Shown here: one piece after another, positions 8,624 to 15,875 of the stretch
Layout: every line of letters begins with the position of its first letter
Numbering within the stretch: position 1 is the first letter of the stretch
IMG/VR virus record: IMGVR_UViG_3300005513_000301
Location: 1-29,351 of that record
Strand: one strand, 5' to 3'
Source of the DNA: a virus
Length of the DNA: 29,351 nucleotides
Made by a program: the position numbers and the translations under genes
Notes under the pieces: generated by a model
What the model was told of the DNA's origin: nothing
The model's database searches: none
The model's input: only the letters and a program-made list of their open reading frames with translations

Positions 8624-9051
8624 GAACGCGCGAGGCCGCCTTTGCCGCGCTCTTCTCCAAGGTCAGCGCGGCCTATTCGTGGGGAAACGTCCCCTCGCGC
8701 CGGCTCGTGCTGTGGGACGCCAGCCCCAAGGAGGAGCGACCGGCCTTCTACCAGTTCGAGGGCGGCAAGGACGCCTACAAGTGGACGGCGAGCGCCTACG
8801 CGGCGCGCACCATCGAGGCACGGCTGTTCATCTATCTCGACTCCTCAGACCACAGCATCGCTCGCTCGACTCAGATGAACCAAATCAAGGACGCGATCGA
8901 CGCCGCCCTGGCGCCGGAAGTGCTGACCGGAAAGTGCACGCTCGGCGGCACCTGCGAATATGCCCGCATCGAGGGCGACATCATCAGCGATCCCGGCGAC
9001 ATCGACGATGACGGTGTGATCGTCCTGCCCATCAAGATCACTCTGCCTTAG
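8620..9051 (+). CDS. Tail terminator protein candidate (DUF3168/gpU-like position)
   Basis: A 143-residue protein starting at GTG 8620 within the previous stop. It has the alpha/beta pattern of tail terminator proteins: an N-terminal helix (REAAFAALFSKVSAAYS), central strands with ARTIEARLFIYLD, a helix (MNQIKDAIDAAL) and a C-terminal strand ending in DGVIVLPIKITLP. Tail terminators cap the tail tube after its length is fixed and join it to the head. The position between the gp10-like and tube genes supports this. The sequence itself has no invariant motif, so the call rests largely on order and fold pattern. Confidence 0.72.
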   Translation: MRTREAAFAALFSKVSAAYSWGNVPSRRLVLWDASPKEERPAFYQFEGGKDAYKWTASAYAARTIEARLFIYLDSSDHSIARSTQMNQIKDAIDAALAPEVLTGKCTLGGTCEYARIEGDIISDPGDIDDDGVIVLPIKITLP

Positions 9052-9063
9052 GAGCCACGCATC

Positions 9064-9330
9064 ATGCCCGATCCCGAAACGGCGCCGCTGTCGGCCGACA
9101 GCCCAGTCGTGTCCGCGGCAGCGCCCGTGGCGCCTGCCGCTGCTCCGGCCGCTGTCGCCGAGCCTGCACCGGTTGCCGCCGCTCCTGAGCCCTCCAAGAC
9201 GGACCGCATCATCGACCTCTGGTTCGCCGAGTGCGTCCAGGGGACCGAAGTCGGCCGGTACACCGGCGCCTACAACGCAGTCTATGCCGCCAAGGAAGAG
9301 CTGAAGCGGCGCCTCAACAAGGAGTCCTGA
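9064..9330 (+). CDS. Small hypothetical protein with N-terminal proline/alanine-rich arm
   Basis: An 88-residue protein with GGAG 9 bases before ATG 9064. Residues about 10-45 are almost entirely Ala, Pro and Val; residues 47-88 form a charged helical domain (KTDRIIDLWFAECVQG, then AAKEELKRRLN). The end of the gene contains the AAGGAG used to start the tail tube gene, so the two are tightly linked. The proline/alanine arm resembles that of the protein encoded at 6864-7316, and the gene may encode a minor head or tail accessory protein. I do not recognise a family. Confidence 0.65.
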   Translation: MPDPETAPLSADSPVVSAAAPVAPAAAPAAVAEPAPVAAAPEPSKTDRIIDLWFAECVQGTEVGRYTGAYNAVYAAKEELKRRLNKES

Positions 9331-9333
9331 TCG

Positions 9334-10074
9334 ATGTTCGCCTTCGGCTCGGGTGTGCTGATCGGCACCCCTTCGGGTGCCAACCCCACCCCGGTAAATT
9401 TCGGCCTCGTTCAGGAGGTCACCATCGACGACACGGCGACGCTCAAGTCGCTGTTCGGCCAGAACCGCCGCGCGGTCGCCGTCGGCGCCGGCACCATCAA
9501 GACGACCGGCAAGGCCAAGGCGGCCAAGATCAGCGGCCTTGCCATGGCCAGCCTCTACTATGGCGTCTCGCTGGTCACCGGGCAGCTGGCGACGGTCTAT
9601 GGCGAAGCCGGCTCGGTGCCAGGCGTGTCGACCTACACGATCACGGTCGCCAACTCGGCCAACTGGCAGAACGACCTTGGCGTGCTTTATGCCGGCACCG
9701 GCCTGCCGTTGAAGCGCGTGGCGTCCGGGCCAAGCGCCGGGCAGTATTCGGTCGCCGCGGGCGTCTATACCTTTGCGGCGGCGGACGCCAATGCGGCGGT
9801 GCTGATCAGCTACAACTACACGATCAGCGCGTCCGGCCAGAAGCTGCTGATGAACAACCCGCTGCTCGGCGCCACCGTGAGCTTCGGTGTCACCCTCTAC
9901 GGCCTCGATCCGACGACAAACCTCGGCTACTCGCTGCAGCTCTACAACTGCGTCTCGAGCAAGTTCACGTTCGGCACGAAGTTGGAGGATTTCGTGATGC
10001 CGGAGTTCGACTTCGAGTGCTTCGTCAACGCCGCTGGCAACCTCGGCCAGTGGAACTTCCCGGATGCGGCGTGA
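9334..10074 (+). CDS. Major tail tube protein
   Basis: A 246-residue protein with AAGGAG 9 bases before ATG 9334. It fits a siphovirus tail tube subunit: an N-terminal GSGVLIGTPSG segment, EVTIDDTATLKSLFGQ and repeated GKAKAAKISGLAMAS elements, and a C-terminal beta block (FTFGTKLEDFVMPEFDFECF). It sits between the terminator and chaperone genes, as expected. Residues about 95-167 hold a second copy of the beta unit found in the connector protein (VASGPSAGQYSV, GVYTFAAADAN, LISYNY). That unit is probably an added surface domain on the tube. The stop overlaps the next ATG by one base. Confidence 0.84.
   Translation: MFAFGSGVLIGTPSGANPTPVNFGLVQEVTIDDTATLKSLFGQNRRAVAVGAGTIKTTGKAKAAKISGLAMASLYYGVSLVTGQLATVYGEAGSVPGVSTYTITVANSANWQNDLGVLYAGTGLPLKRVASGPSAGQYSVAAGVYTFAAADANAAVLISYNYTISASGQKLLMNNPLLGATVSFGVTLYGLDPTTNLGYSLQLYNCVSSKFTFGTKLEDFVMPEFDFECFVNAAGNLGQWNFPDAA
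9620..9835 (+). repeat. Copy 2 of the beta domain shared with the connector gene
   Basis: It encodes the same ordered motifs as copy 1 at 7755-7970, inside the tail tube gene. A shorter related hairpin (GATGVVTFGSAPANGAALVW) occurs in the DUF2460 gene at about 14707-14766. Confidence 0.7.
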
Positions 10075-10400
10075 TGGCTGATTTTGTCCTTGGCGGCCGC
10101 AGCTTCGCGCTCTCCGGGCCCATGCGGCTCAAGCAGCTCAAGCGGGCGCTCCCGCTCATCGCTTCCATCAACGTCGCGAACGTGGCGGGCGAGATCGACA
10201 AGATGGTCGAGGTGCTCAAGATCGCCCTCTCGGTGGACTATCCCGACGTCGATCTCGATGAACTGCCGGCCAGCCTCGATGAGGTCGCCGACGCGCTCAA
10301 CGTGCTGATGGAAGTCAACGGCTTCGAGAAGAAGGCCGCCTCATCGGGGGAAGCCCAAGCGGGGGTGGATTCGATCTCGACGACATCCGCGGCCGGCTGA
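10074..10400 (+). CDS. Tail assembly chaperone, upstream frame (gpG-like)
   Basis: A 108-residue protein starting at ATG 10074, overlapping the tube stop by one base. It is small and mostly helical (MRLKQLKRALPLIASINVAN, then VEVLKIALS, then LDEVADALNVLMEVNGFEKK). Such proteins coat the tape measure during tail assembly and lie between the tube and tape measure genes, as here. In this family the product is normally made both alone and as a -1 frameshift fusion with the next frame. The last residues of the zero frame (after about 10352) are low in complexity, as expected for a tail that has no function of its own. Confidence 0.75.
   Translation: MADFVLGGRSFALSGPMRLKQLKRALPLIASINVANVAGEIDKMVEVLKIALSVDYPDVDLDELPASLDEVADALNVLMEVNGFEKKAASSGEAQAGVDSISTTSAAG
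10346..10352 (+). other. Candidate -1 frameshift site in tail chaperone genes
   Basis: The zero frame reads G GGG GAA here (codons GGG 10347, GAA 10350). Slipping back one base enters the frame of the 10400-10621 gene, which stays open and reads a plausible linker (GFDLDDIRGRL) into that gene. The fusion would be about 182 residues. A second five-G run at 10361-10365 is an alternative site. Neither is a perfect X XXY YYZ heptamer. Confidence 0.5.
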
Positions 10401-10621
10401 TGGCAGATGGCGGCTACACGCCGTCGGAGATCGATGAATTCACCCTCGCTGATGTCAACCTGCTCTATGGGCACTGGAACCGCTTCCCTACGGTCCAGGC
10501 TATGGTCGCCGCGTATCTTGGCATCAACCCCAGGCCGATAGCGGCCGAGCCGGCCGGGCCTATCGTCACCGACATTGCCTCCTTGAAGGCGATGTTCCCT
10601 CACGGGTTCATGAAGGGATAG
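10400..10621 (+). CDS. Tail assembly chaperone, downstream frame (gpT-like)
   Basis: A 73-residue reading frame from ATG 10400, overlapping the previous stop by one base (TGATG). It contains YTPSEIDEFTLADVNLLYGHW and a short helix (VQAMVAAYLGI). No Shine-Dalgarno sequence precedes the ATG, and the frame is open well upstream of it, so it is probably made mainly as the C-terminal part of a frameshift fusion with the 10074-10400 product, like lambda gpGT. Coupled re-initiation at TGATG is the alternative. It is the last plus-strand gene before the minus-strand cargo operon. Confidence 0.68.
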   Translation: MADGGYTPSEIDEFTLADVNLLYGHWNRFPTVQAMVAAYLGINPRPIAAEPAGPIVTDIASLKAMFPHGFMKG

Positions 10622-10641
10622 GGCGCGACAGGGATAACCGT

Positions 10642-10670
10642 GGCCATCCTTCGTCGTGCGAAAGGTGGCC
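10642..10670 (+). other. Intergenic hairpin after chaperone gene
   Basis: GGCCA (10642-10646) pairs with TGGCC (10666-10670), and the inside CCTT-CG pairs with CG-AAGG allowing small bulges. No T-run follows. The remaining intergenic sequence to 10863 shows a second pairing (CGTCAC 10835-10840 with GTGACG 10855-10860) and the minus-strand terminator at 10735-10761, but no gene that I can support. Confidence 0.4.
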
Positions 10671-10734
10671 TCCCCCGTTGGTGGTGGCACCCACCTCGCA
10701 AACAGCCGTCGCGACAGCCCGCGAGGTGTTTCGA

Positions 10735-10761
10735 TTCAAAACAAAAATCCGAGCGCCTCGG
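10735..10761 (-). terminator. Terminator of the minus-strand cargo operon
   Basis: Read on the minus strand, CCGAG, a GCG loop and CTCGG (10761-10749) are followed by ATTTTTGTTTTG. It lies about 100 bases past the stop of the Clp-fold proteinase gene, so the inserted operon seems to carry its own terminator. Confidence 0.6.
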
Positions 10762-10863
10762 TGGGCGTGCGGACGTTGCGGTCGCCTTCAACCAAATACG
10801 CGCTCAAGGCGCTTCTTGGTTAGCGAGGCAATGGCGTCACCGTGGGTGGGAGCAGTGACGGGC

Positions 10864-11988
10864 TTAATCATGCTCTGGGGGCGTTGCTCCTTCTTCGAGC
10901 GGTTCATAAGCCCCTCCGAGATCTGCTTCTGCGCTATCGTCCATGTCCGGCTCTGGTTCTTCATCATCATCCTTCCCCGCCGCCTCCGTGAGGCAGGCCA
11001 CTATTTCACCCTCAGTAAACACCATCGAACCCACCAGGGAAAGTAGCCCGTACAGTTCGCGGCTCGGTTCCTCGACGTTGTCGAACATCTCCCGAGCTTC
11101 CCACGCATCGATTATGAAATCGTGAGCAGGGAAGCCGTTGGTGAGGTGGTCAATGAATTCGGGCTGTATGTTGTTCCCGTGATAGGCCAAGCGCTGACCG
11201 TACTCCACGGCGACCTGGAGATCGCGATAGTCGCTTCCCAAAGCTTCCGGAGAGATTTGCTCGAACACAGGAGCCATGAGCTTCGCCGCCATGTCGCCGG
11301 CAACCTCGGACGCCAATGAGAAGCTAATGCGATCATAGCTTCGCAGCTTAATGTTGAGCATGAATGACTCGTAGAGCGAAAAGGTCTCCTCCTTTAGCGC
11401 CTCGAAAGCCGAGTGATTCAGAAGACCGGATCGCCGCGAGCCAATCTCGTCCCGCGCATATAGTTGAACGTCTAGCGGTCCCAATTCAGAAAACGCGTTC
11501 ATTATCAGCCGATGTGCGCCGCACGCAATCAGCGTTCCAGCGCTCTTGCAATAGCTCGGAATGAAGAGGATGAACTCGTCGTACTCGGTCTGAAAGAATC
11601 GGGCGATCTTATAGGCAGAATTCGCGAGACCACCATTTGTGGTCAAAATCAAAAGCGCGTTGGATCGATTCTTGCCATCGTAGCACCCGACGACCTTCCC
11701 GAACCCGTCGTGATCAATTGGTGCAGAATATAGATAGATATCCGCATCGTAGGCATCGGCAACTGAAGCGATCAGCCTGCGCGCCTCGTCAACCGCGGTT
11801 TTCGCGTTGGTCTCGTACTCCTCGTCACCACCGGCCATTTTACTGCGAAGCCCCCTTCTCAATGAACCCGAAATTGGGTTGCCGAGAAAGACATCAATAA
11901 CAGGTAGATGATCGCCGGTCGCCCCCCTCGAACCAGACACTGGCAAACTGGACACAACCGAGGGCGACGGGTGGCGTACCCGGCGCAC
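10864..11988 (-). CDS. SDH-family Clp-fold serine proteinase (cargo gene)
   Basis: A 374-residue protein on the strand opposite to the late genes. The core matches the SDH-type serine proteinase family, which has the ClpP/crotonase fold: LLILTTNGGLANSAYKIARFF, then IPSYCKSAGTLIACGAH with candidate nucleophile S149, then AFSELGPLDVQ. These enzymes act in the cytoplasm or at the inner face of the membrane; substrates are poorly known. GTG 11988 is preferred because AGGAG sits 6 bases upstream, just after the lipoprotein stop; ATG 11838 would cut off the conserved-looking segment around residue 40. The C-terminus is very acidic. Composition is visibly less GC-rich than neighbouring phage genes, which suggests separate acquisition. 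A role in host modification or defence is inference. Confidence 0.82.
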   Translation of the reverse strand: MRRVRHPSPSVVSSLPVSGSRGATGDHLPVIDVFLGNPISGSLRRGLRSKMAGGDEEYETNAKTAVDEARRLIASVADAYDADIYLYSAPIDHDGFGKVVGCYDGKNRSNALLILTTNGGLANSAYKIARFFQTEYDEFILFIPSYCKSAGTLIACGAHRLIMNAFSELGPLDVQLYARDEIGSRRSGLLNHSAFEALKEETFSLYESFMLNIKLRSYDRISFSLASEVAGDMAAKLMAPVFEQISPEALGSDYRDLQVAVEYGQRLAYHGNNIQPEFIDHLTNGFPAHDFIIDAWEAREMFDNVEEPSRELYGLLSLVGSMVFTEGEIVACLTEAAGKDDDEEPEPDMDDSAEADLGGAYEPLEEGATPPEHD

Positions 11989-11994
11989 CGGGGT

Positions 11995-11999
11995 CTCCT
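11995..11999 (-). promoter_or_regulatory. Ribosome binding site deciding the proteinase start
   Basis: On the minus strand AGGAG lies 6 bases before GTG 11988 and just after the TGA of the lipoprotein gene. This links the two genes as an operon and supports the longer proteinase form. Confidence 0.6.
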
Positions 12000-12001
12000 G
12001 T

Positions 12002-12358
12002 TCATCGGGCTGCCGCGAGTCCTTCCGATTTCGCCAGGGCCATTATCTCGGGGCCAGTCTTGCCCTGCTCAAGTTCCCGGATCTTCCCCAGGATTTGAGC
12101 GAGCATCGGATCGAGCTGGCCCGGTGCGGCCGGCGGCGCTGATGCTGCCTGAACGAGACCGGCTTGTCCGCCCATTCCGTTGATCGCGATCTCCGTGACG
12201 TCATCCTCGAATGCTGCAGCGTCTGCCGGTGACAGCGTCGCCTTTATGGCCTTGAGGCTGGCTGTCAAAGTCTCCGGACTGGTCGCGTCCAGCGTCGGTT
12301 CGGCCTGACCGCATCCTGCCAGGCAGGCGAGCGCGCCAACCGCAATCCAAAATCGCAA
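12002..12358 (-). CDS. Small lipoprotein resembling DUF6694 (cargo gene)
   Basis: A 118-residue protein starting at TTG 12358, with GGAG about 8 bases upstream on the minus strand. Its N-terminus is a short lipoprotein signal peptide (RFWIAVGALACLAGC) with lipobox LAGC and lipidated Cys16. The mature part (LDATSPETLTASLKAIKATL, then DVTEIAINGM, and a C-terminal GKTGPEIMALAKSEG) matches the pattern I associate with DUF6694 lipoproteins: small envelope proteins of unknown function. The stop lies 13 bases before the proteinase GTG, so the two form an operon. A phage-encoded lipoprotein expressed from its own transcript would fit superinfection exclusion, but nothing in the sequence proves it. 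The frame extends upstream to 12856 only as a shadow of the tape measure gene. Confidence 0.72.
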   Translation of the reverse strand: MRFWIAVGALACLAGCGQAEPTLDATSPETLTASLKAIKATLSPADAAAFEDDVTEIAINGMGGQAGLVQAASAPPAAPGQLDPMLAQILGKIRELEQGKTGPEIMALAKSEGLAAAR

Positions 12359-12370
12359 GGTTGATCTCCG

Positions 12371-14269
12371 ATGGCTGAGGAAGACGTCGAAGTCCGTTTT
12401 GGTGCCTCGCTCGAAGGACTGCAAGAGGGCGTCAAGCAGGCGCTCGAAACCATTGACGGTCTGAAGGAGCGCATCGACTCCGTCACCGAGACGGTCACCA
12501 ACCTGGGCGCCGCGCTTCAGACTGCGTTCGTCGGCCGCGAAATTTTCGAGTTCATCGACTCGATGGCGGAGATCGGCGAGCGCACCGAGCGGCTGGCCAA
12601 CATCTTCGGCATCACTGCCGAGCAGGTCGGGTTTCTCGACTTTGCCGCGCGCGAGACCGGCACCGATACCGAAGGGATGACCAGGAGCCTGGAGCGACTC
12701 TCTCTGCAACTGTCGGAGGCTGGAACCAAGGCCACGCCAGCGGCCGCCGCGCTCAAGCAGCTGGGGCTCAACGCCGGGGATCTGGCCAAGCTTCCGCTCC
12801 CTGAACTGCTCGATCAGCTCCGGGAGAAGTTTTCCACCCTCGAGCCCGGAATGCAAAGGACGGCGCTTGCTCAGGCGCTGATCCGCAACGGTGCAGAAAC
12901 GCTGCTGCCGATCCTCTCACTCTCCAATGAGCGGTGGGAGGAGTTGCGGAAGAGCTTCGAGGCGACCGGCGCGTCGATGACCAACTCCATGGCGTCGGCC
13001 TTTGCCGAGACCAAAGAGAAGATCACGACGTTCGAGACCGCGGTGACCGCTCTGGGGGAGCGCATTTTCGCCCTGCTGAAGCCGGCCATCGATGCCGCTC
13101 TCGATTCGATGACCAAGTTTGTGGAATCGATCGACGCGCCGCACATCGCGACGGCGCTCGGCAGCGTCGCCGACGTGATCATCAACTTCATGGAGGACGT
13201 GACCAAATTCGCGGCCGTAGCCGAGGCCGCGATCGAGGAGATCATGATCCGCATCGATATGTGGAACAAGTACCGGCTGCAGATGTTCGACGATGAGCAT
13301 CGCGCCGAACTGGCGGCCGACCTCAACGCGATGCACGACAGCATCGACAAGACCCTCGACAACCTGCTGGCCACCTTTGAGGTGTGGCGGGACAAGGCGC
13401 ATGCGATCCTCGACAGCGCCATAGATCCTGTCGTTGGCGATCGCGCCGATGAGCTTCGGGCCGCCATGTCTGGCGGGACCGGGGTGCTCCCGACGGTTCC
13501 AAGCGCTTCGACCGGGACGAACGCGATCAAGACGCAGTTTCAGGACCTCGGAAAGGCCATCCAGAAGATCGGGCAAGATACTGAGCGCACCTGGACGCAG
13601 GCGATGGGCGCGATCGTGTCGAGCGTCAACAGCCAGATCATGGGGCTGATCAAGGGCACGACGACTTGGGGGCAGGCCCTGTCGAATATCCTGCTCTCCT
13701 TCGCCCAGCAGGGCATCGAGTGGGTCGAGAAACTGGCCATACAGTGGATTGCCAAACAGGTTGGCATGACGGCCGTGACCCAGGCCGAAACCGCTGCTCG
13801 CACGGCAGCCGAGCAATCAGGTACTGCGGCGTCCACAGCCACCCGTATCGCGGCTGCAATGGCGGCTATCCAGAGCGACGCGGCCGCGACGTTCGCCGGC
13901 ATCATGGCAAATCTGGCGCCGGTCATGGGCCCGGCCGCAGTTGGACCGGCTGCCGCCGGCCAGGCGACGGTGCTCGCCCAGATGGCCTCGCTCGACGTGG
14001 GCACGTGGGGGCTGCCCGCCGACATGCCGATCATGGCGCACCAAGGTGAGACCATCATCCCGCGTTTCGAATCCGGCCAGTTCCGCGATGCCATTGCCAA
14101 GCTGGCGGGCGGGCAGGCTGGCGGCGGTGCAGGCGGCGAGGTGCATTTCCACGTCCACGCGATCGATGCAGCCGGGGTGGCCGACTTCCTGCGGACGCAC
14201 GGCGGCAATATCGCCAAGACCGTTTCTGGGCAGTTCAACGCCAACCGATCGCTGAGGCCGGCCTACTGA
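12371..14269 (+). CDS. Tail tape measure protein
   Basis: A 632-residue, mostly helical protein that sets tail length and occupies the tube lumen. The N-terminal 60 residues are coiled coil (LKERIDSVTETVTNLG); the middle has long helices and hydrophobic stretches (SVADVIINFMEDV), then Gln/Ala-rich amphipathic helices (QALSNILLSFAQQGIEWVEK). A GVADFLRTHGGNIAKTVSG segment near the end is common in short tape measures of GTA-like tails, as is PIMAHQGETIIPR near residue 555. At the rule of about 1.5 angstrom per residue the tail would be below 100 nm. The ATG at 12371 is only 12 bases from the divergent lipoprotein start, so the two translation initiation regions overlap. The stop overlaps the next ATG by one base. 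Confidence 0.85.
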   Translation: MAEEDVEVRFGASLEGLQEGVKQALETIDGLKERIDSVTETVTNLGAALQTAFVGREIFEFIDSMAEIGERTERLANIFGITAEQVGFLDFAARETGTDTEGMTRSLERLSLQLSEAGTKATPAAAALKQLGLNAGDLAKLPLPELLDQLREKFSTLEPGMQRTALAQALIRNGAETLLPILSLSNERWEELRKSFEATGASMTNSMASAFAETKEKITTFETAVTALGERIFALLKPAIDAALDSMTKFVESIDAPHIATALGSVADVIINFMEDVTKFAAVAEAAIEEIMIRIDMWNKYRLQMFDDEHRAELAADLNAMHDSIDKTLDNLLATFEVWRDKAHAILDSAIDPVVGDRADELRAAMSGGTGVLPTVPSASTGTNAIKTQFQDLGKAIQKIGQDTERTWTQAMGAIVSSVNSQIMGLIKGTTTWGQALSNILLSFAQQGIEWVEKLAIQWIAKQVGMTAVTQAETAARTAAEQSGTAASTATRIAAAMAAIQSDAAATFAGIMANLAPVMGPAAVGPAAAGQATVLAQMASLDVGTWGLPADMPIMAHQGETIIPRFESGQFRDAIAKLAGGQAGGGAGGEVHFHVHAIDAAGVADFLRTHGGNIAKTVSGQFNANRSLRPAY

Positions 14270-14886
14270 TGACCGTTCCCAGCTTTCCGACCCTGCCAGG
14301 TCTCGACTGGCCGGTCGTCCGCTCGCCCTCCAGCAAGACGGTGCGACAGGAGTCGATCTCCGGCCGACGCACCATCCTGCCGCTGCGCACCATTCCCCGG
14401 TGGTCGTGGGAGTTGCAGTACGAGTTCCTCCGCAGCGCGGCATGGACTGGGCCAGACGGCCCGTTTGCCGAACTGGAGACGCTCGCCTCCTTCTGGCTGG
14501 CGCGGACCATGGACGGGCTCGGCTTCGGCTACACCGATGCCGAGGACAATACGGCGACCGCGCAGGGCTTCGGGCAGGGCGATGGCACCACCACGGCGTT
14601 TCAGCTTGTGCGAGCTCGGGGCGGCTTCACCGAGCCGGTGTACCTGCCGACGATCACCTCGATGACAGTTGCCGGCTCGCCGGTGGTGCAGGGCACCGAC
14701 TACACGCTGGGCGCCACAGGCGTCGTCACCTTCGGCTCGGCGCCCGCCAACGGCGCTGCGCTGGTCTGGAACGGCACCTTCCAATGGCTGTGCCGGTTCG
14801 ATGAGGACTCGCTCGACTTGTCCAGCTTCATGGTCGGCATGACCGAAGCCAAGAGCGTCAAGTTCTCGAGCGAGATCAACCCATGA
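14269..14886 (+). CDS. DUF2460 distal tail protein (GTA gp12-like)
   Basis: A 205-residue protein overlapping the tape measure stop by one base. The start (FPTLPGLDWPVVRSPSSKT), WELQYEFLR, the FGYTDAEDN region and the C-terminal EAKSVKFSSEINP fit the DUF2460 family, which corresponds to the distal tail protein of Rhodobacter-type GTAs. It forms the ring joining the tail tube to the baseplate hub. Residues about 100-170 hold a beta-rich insertion with VQGTDYTLGATGVVTF. It overlaps the DUF2163 gene by 4 bases, and the order gp12, gp13 is that of GTA tails. Confidence 0.87.
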   Translation: MTVPSFPTLPGLDWPVVRSPSSKTVRQESISGRRTILPLRTIPRWSWELQYEFLRSAAWTGPDGPFAELETLASFWLARTMDGLGFGYTDAEDNTATAQGFGQGDGTTTAFQLVRARGGFTEPVYLPTITSMTVAGSPVVQGTDYTLGATGVVTFGSAPANGAALVWNGTFQWLCRFDEDSLDLSSFMVGMTEAKSVKFSSEINP

Positions 14887-15866
14887 AGACGGCCTCGACG
14901 GCCCTGGTCTCGCTGCTCAACGGAGCCGGCGGGGCAACCCCGCTCTGCTATGCCGACCTCTACACCTTCGTCCTCGCCGGCGGTGGCCTGCTGCTCTACA
15001 CGACGGCCGACTTTCCGATCACCGCGGCGAACAATACGATCTGGGATGCGCCGAAGGCCGACGGGTCGGGCAACCTCTGGTACTCGGGCATCACCTGGGC
15101 GCCGGGTCTGGTCGACACGGAAGCCTCCAAGAGCACCGGCCATTGGAAGGTCGGGCTAGATGCCGATCAGTGGTCGGTTCAGGTCAGCCCGCGGCCGGTC
15201 GACATCATCTCGGGTGCCGCGTTCCCGGACAAGATCGGTTCGGTGCCGTGGCTGCAGGCGGCGCGCTCCGGCGCACTGGACAACGCCGAACTGATCGTCT
15301 TGCGGGCCTACTTCGCCTCGATGCCCACCTGGCCGATCCCCGTGAAGGGCCTGTCGCCGGTTGGCACGATCACTATCTTCCGGGGGCTGGTCGGCACGGT
15401 TGACTGCTCCAATTCGGCGGCGATCGTCACCGTCAACGACTGGAAGTCGATCCTCAACCAGAACATGCCGAGGAACCTCTACCAGTCGAGCTGTCGCCAC
15501 CGGGTGTTCGACGCCCGATGCGGCCTCAGCGCGGGCTACTACACCGGGTCTGGCGCTGCCGGGGCCGGAAGTACGCGGGCAAGCATCGTGGCCACCGTGG
15601 CCGCGCCCGGCGGCTCGGGAACCTACACGCTGGGGACGCTCAAGATGACGTCCGGCCTGAACAGCGGCTTCAGCCGCGTGGTCTCGAACTGGGCGGGCGG
15701 GGTCTTCTCGCTGCTCAACCCGTTCCCGTTCGATATCGCGCTTGGCGACACGTTCACCGTGACGGCCGGCTGCGACAAGAGCACCGCGACGTGCATCGCC
15801 TTCGGCAACCTCGCCAACTTCGGCGGCGAGCCGTTCATTCCGATTCCCGAAGTCTCTGTCGGCTAG
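14883..15866 (+). CDS. DUF2163 tail hub protein (GTA gp13-like), probable Fe-S cluster
   Basis: A 327-residue protein starting at ATG 14883, overlapping the DUF2460 stop. It matches the DUF2163 family: ALVSLLNGAGGATPLCYADLYTF at the start, a YSGITWAPG element, a central IFRGLVGTVD, and a C-terminal GGEPFIPIPEV. Four cysteines, C204 and C213 (SSCRHRVFDARCGL) and C297 and C304 (GCDKSTATC), are arranged as in lambda gpL and in the GTA hub protein, for which an iron-sulfur cluster has been described. The cluster probably stabilises the C-terminal fold. Next in a plain GTA-like order would be the NlpC/P60 gene, but two spike genes intervene here. Confidence 0.88.
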   Translation: MKTASTALVSLLNGAGGATPLCYADLYTFVLAGGGLLLYTTADFPITAANNTIWDAPKADGSGNLWYSGITWAPGLVDTEASKSTGHWKVGLDADQWSVQVSPRPVDIISGAAFPDKIGSVPWLQAARSGALDNAELIVLRAYFASMPTWPIPVKGLSPVGTITIFRGLVGTVDCSNSAAIVTVNDWKSILNQNMPRNLYQSSCRHRVFDARCGLSAGYYTGSGAAGAGSTRASIVATVAAPGGSGTYTLGTLKMTSGLNSGFSRVVSNWAGGVFSLLNPFPFDIALGDTFTVTAGCDKSTATCIAFGNLANFGGEPFIPIPEVSVG

Positions 15867-15875
15867 GAGAACACC

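Noticed and set aside
10720-10745. tRNA-like TTCGATTC with short stem
   Set aside because: No acceptor, D or anticodon arm could be built around it, and the loop-closing pair is wrong.
12430-12460. TTGACG on the minus strand as a promoter for the cargo operon
   Set aside because: No acceptable -10 element follows at 16-18 bases.
12359-12856. Upstream extension of the lipoprotein frame on the minus strand
   Set aside because: It is antisense to the tape measure gene; the lipoprotein signal and ribosome binding site place the start at 12358.
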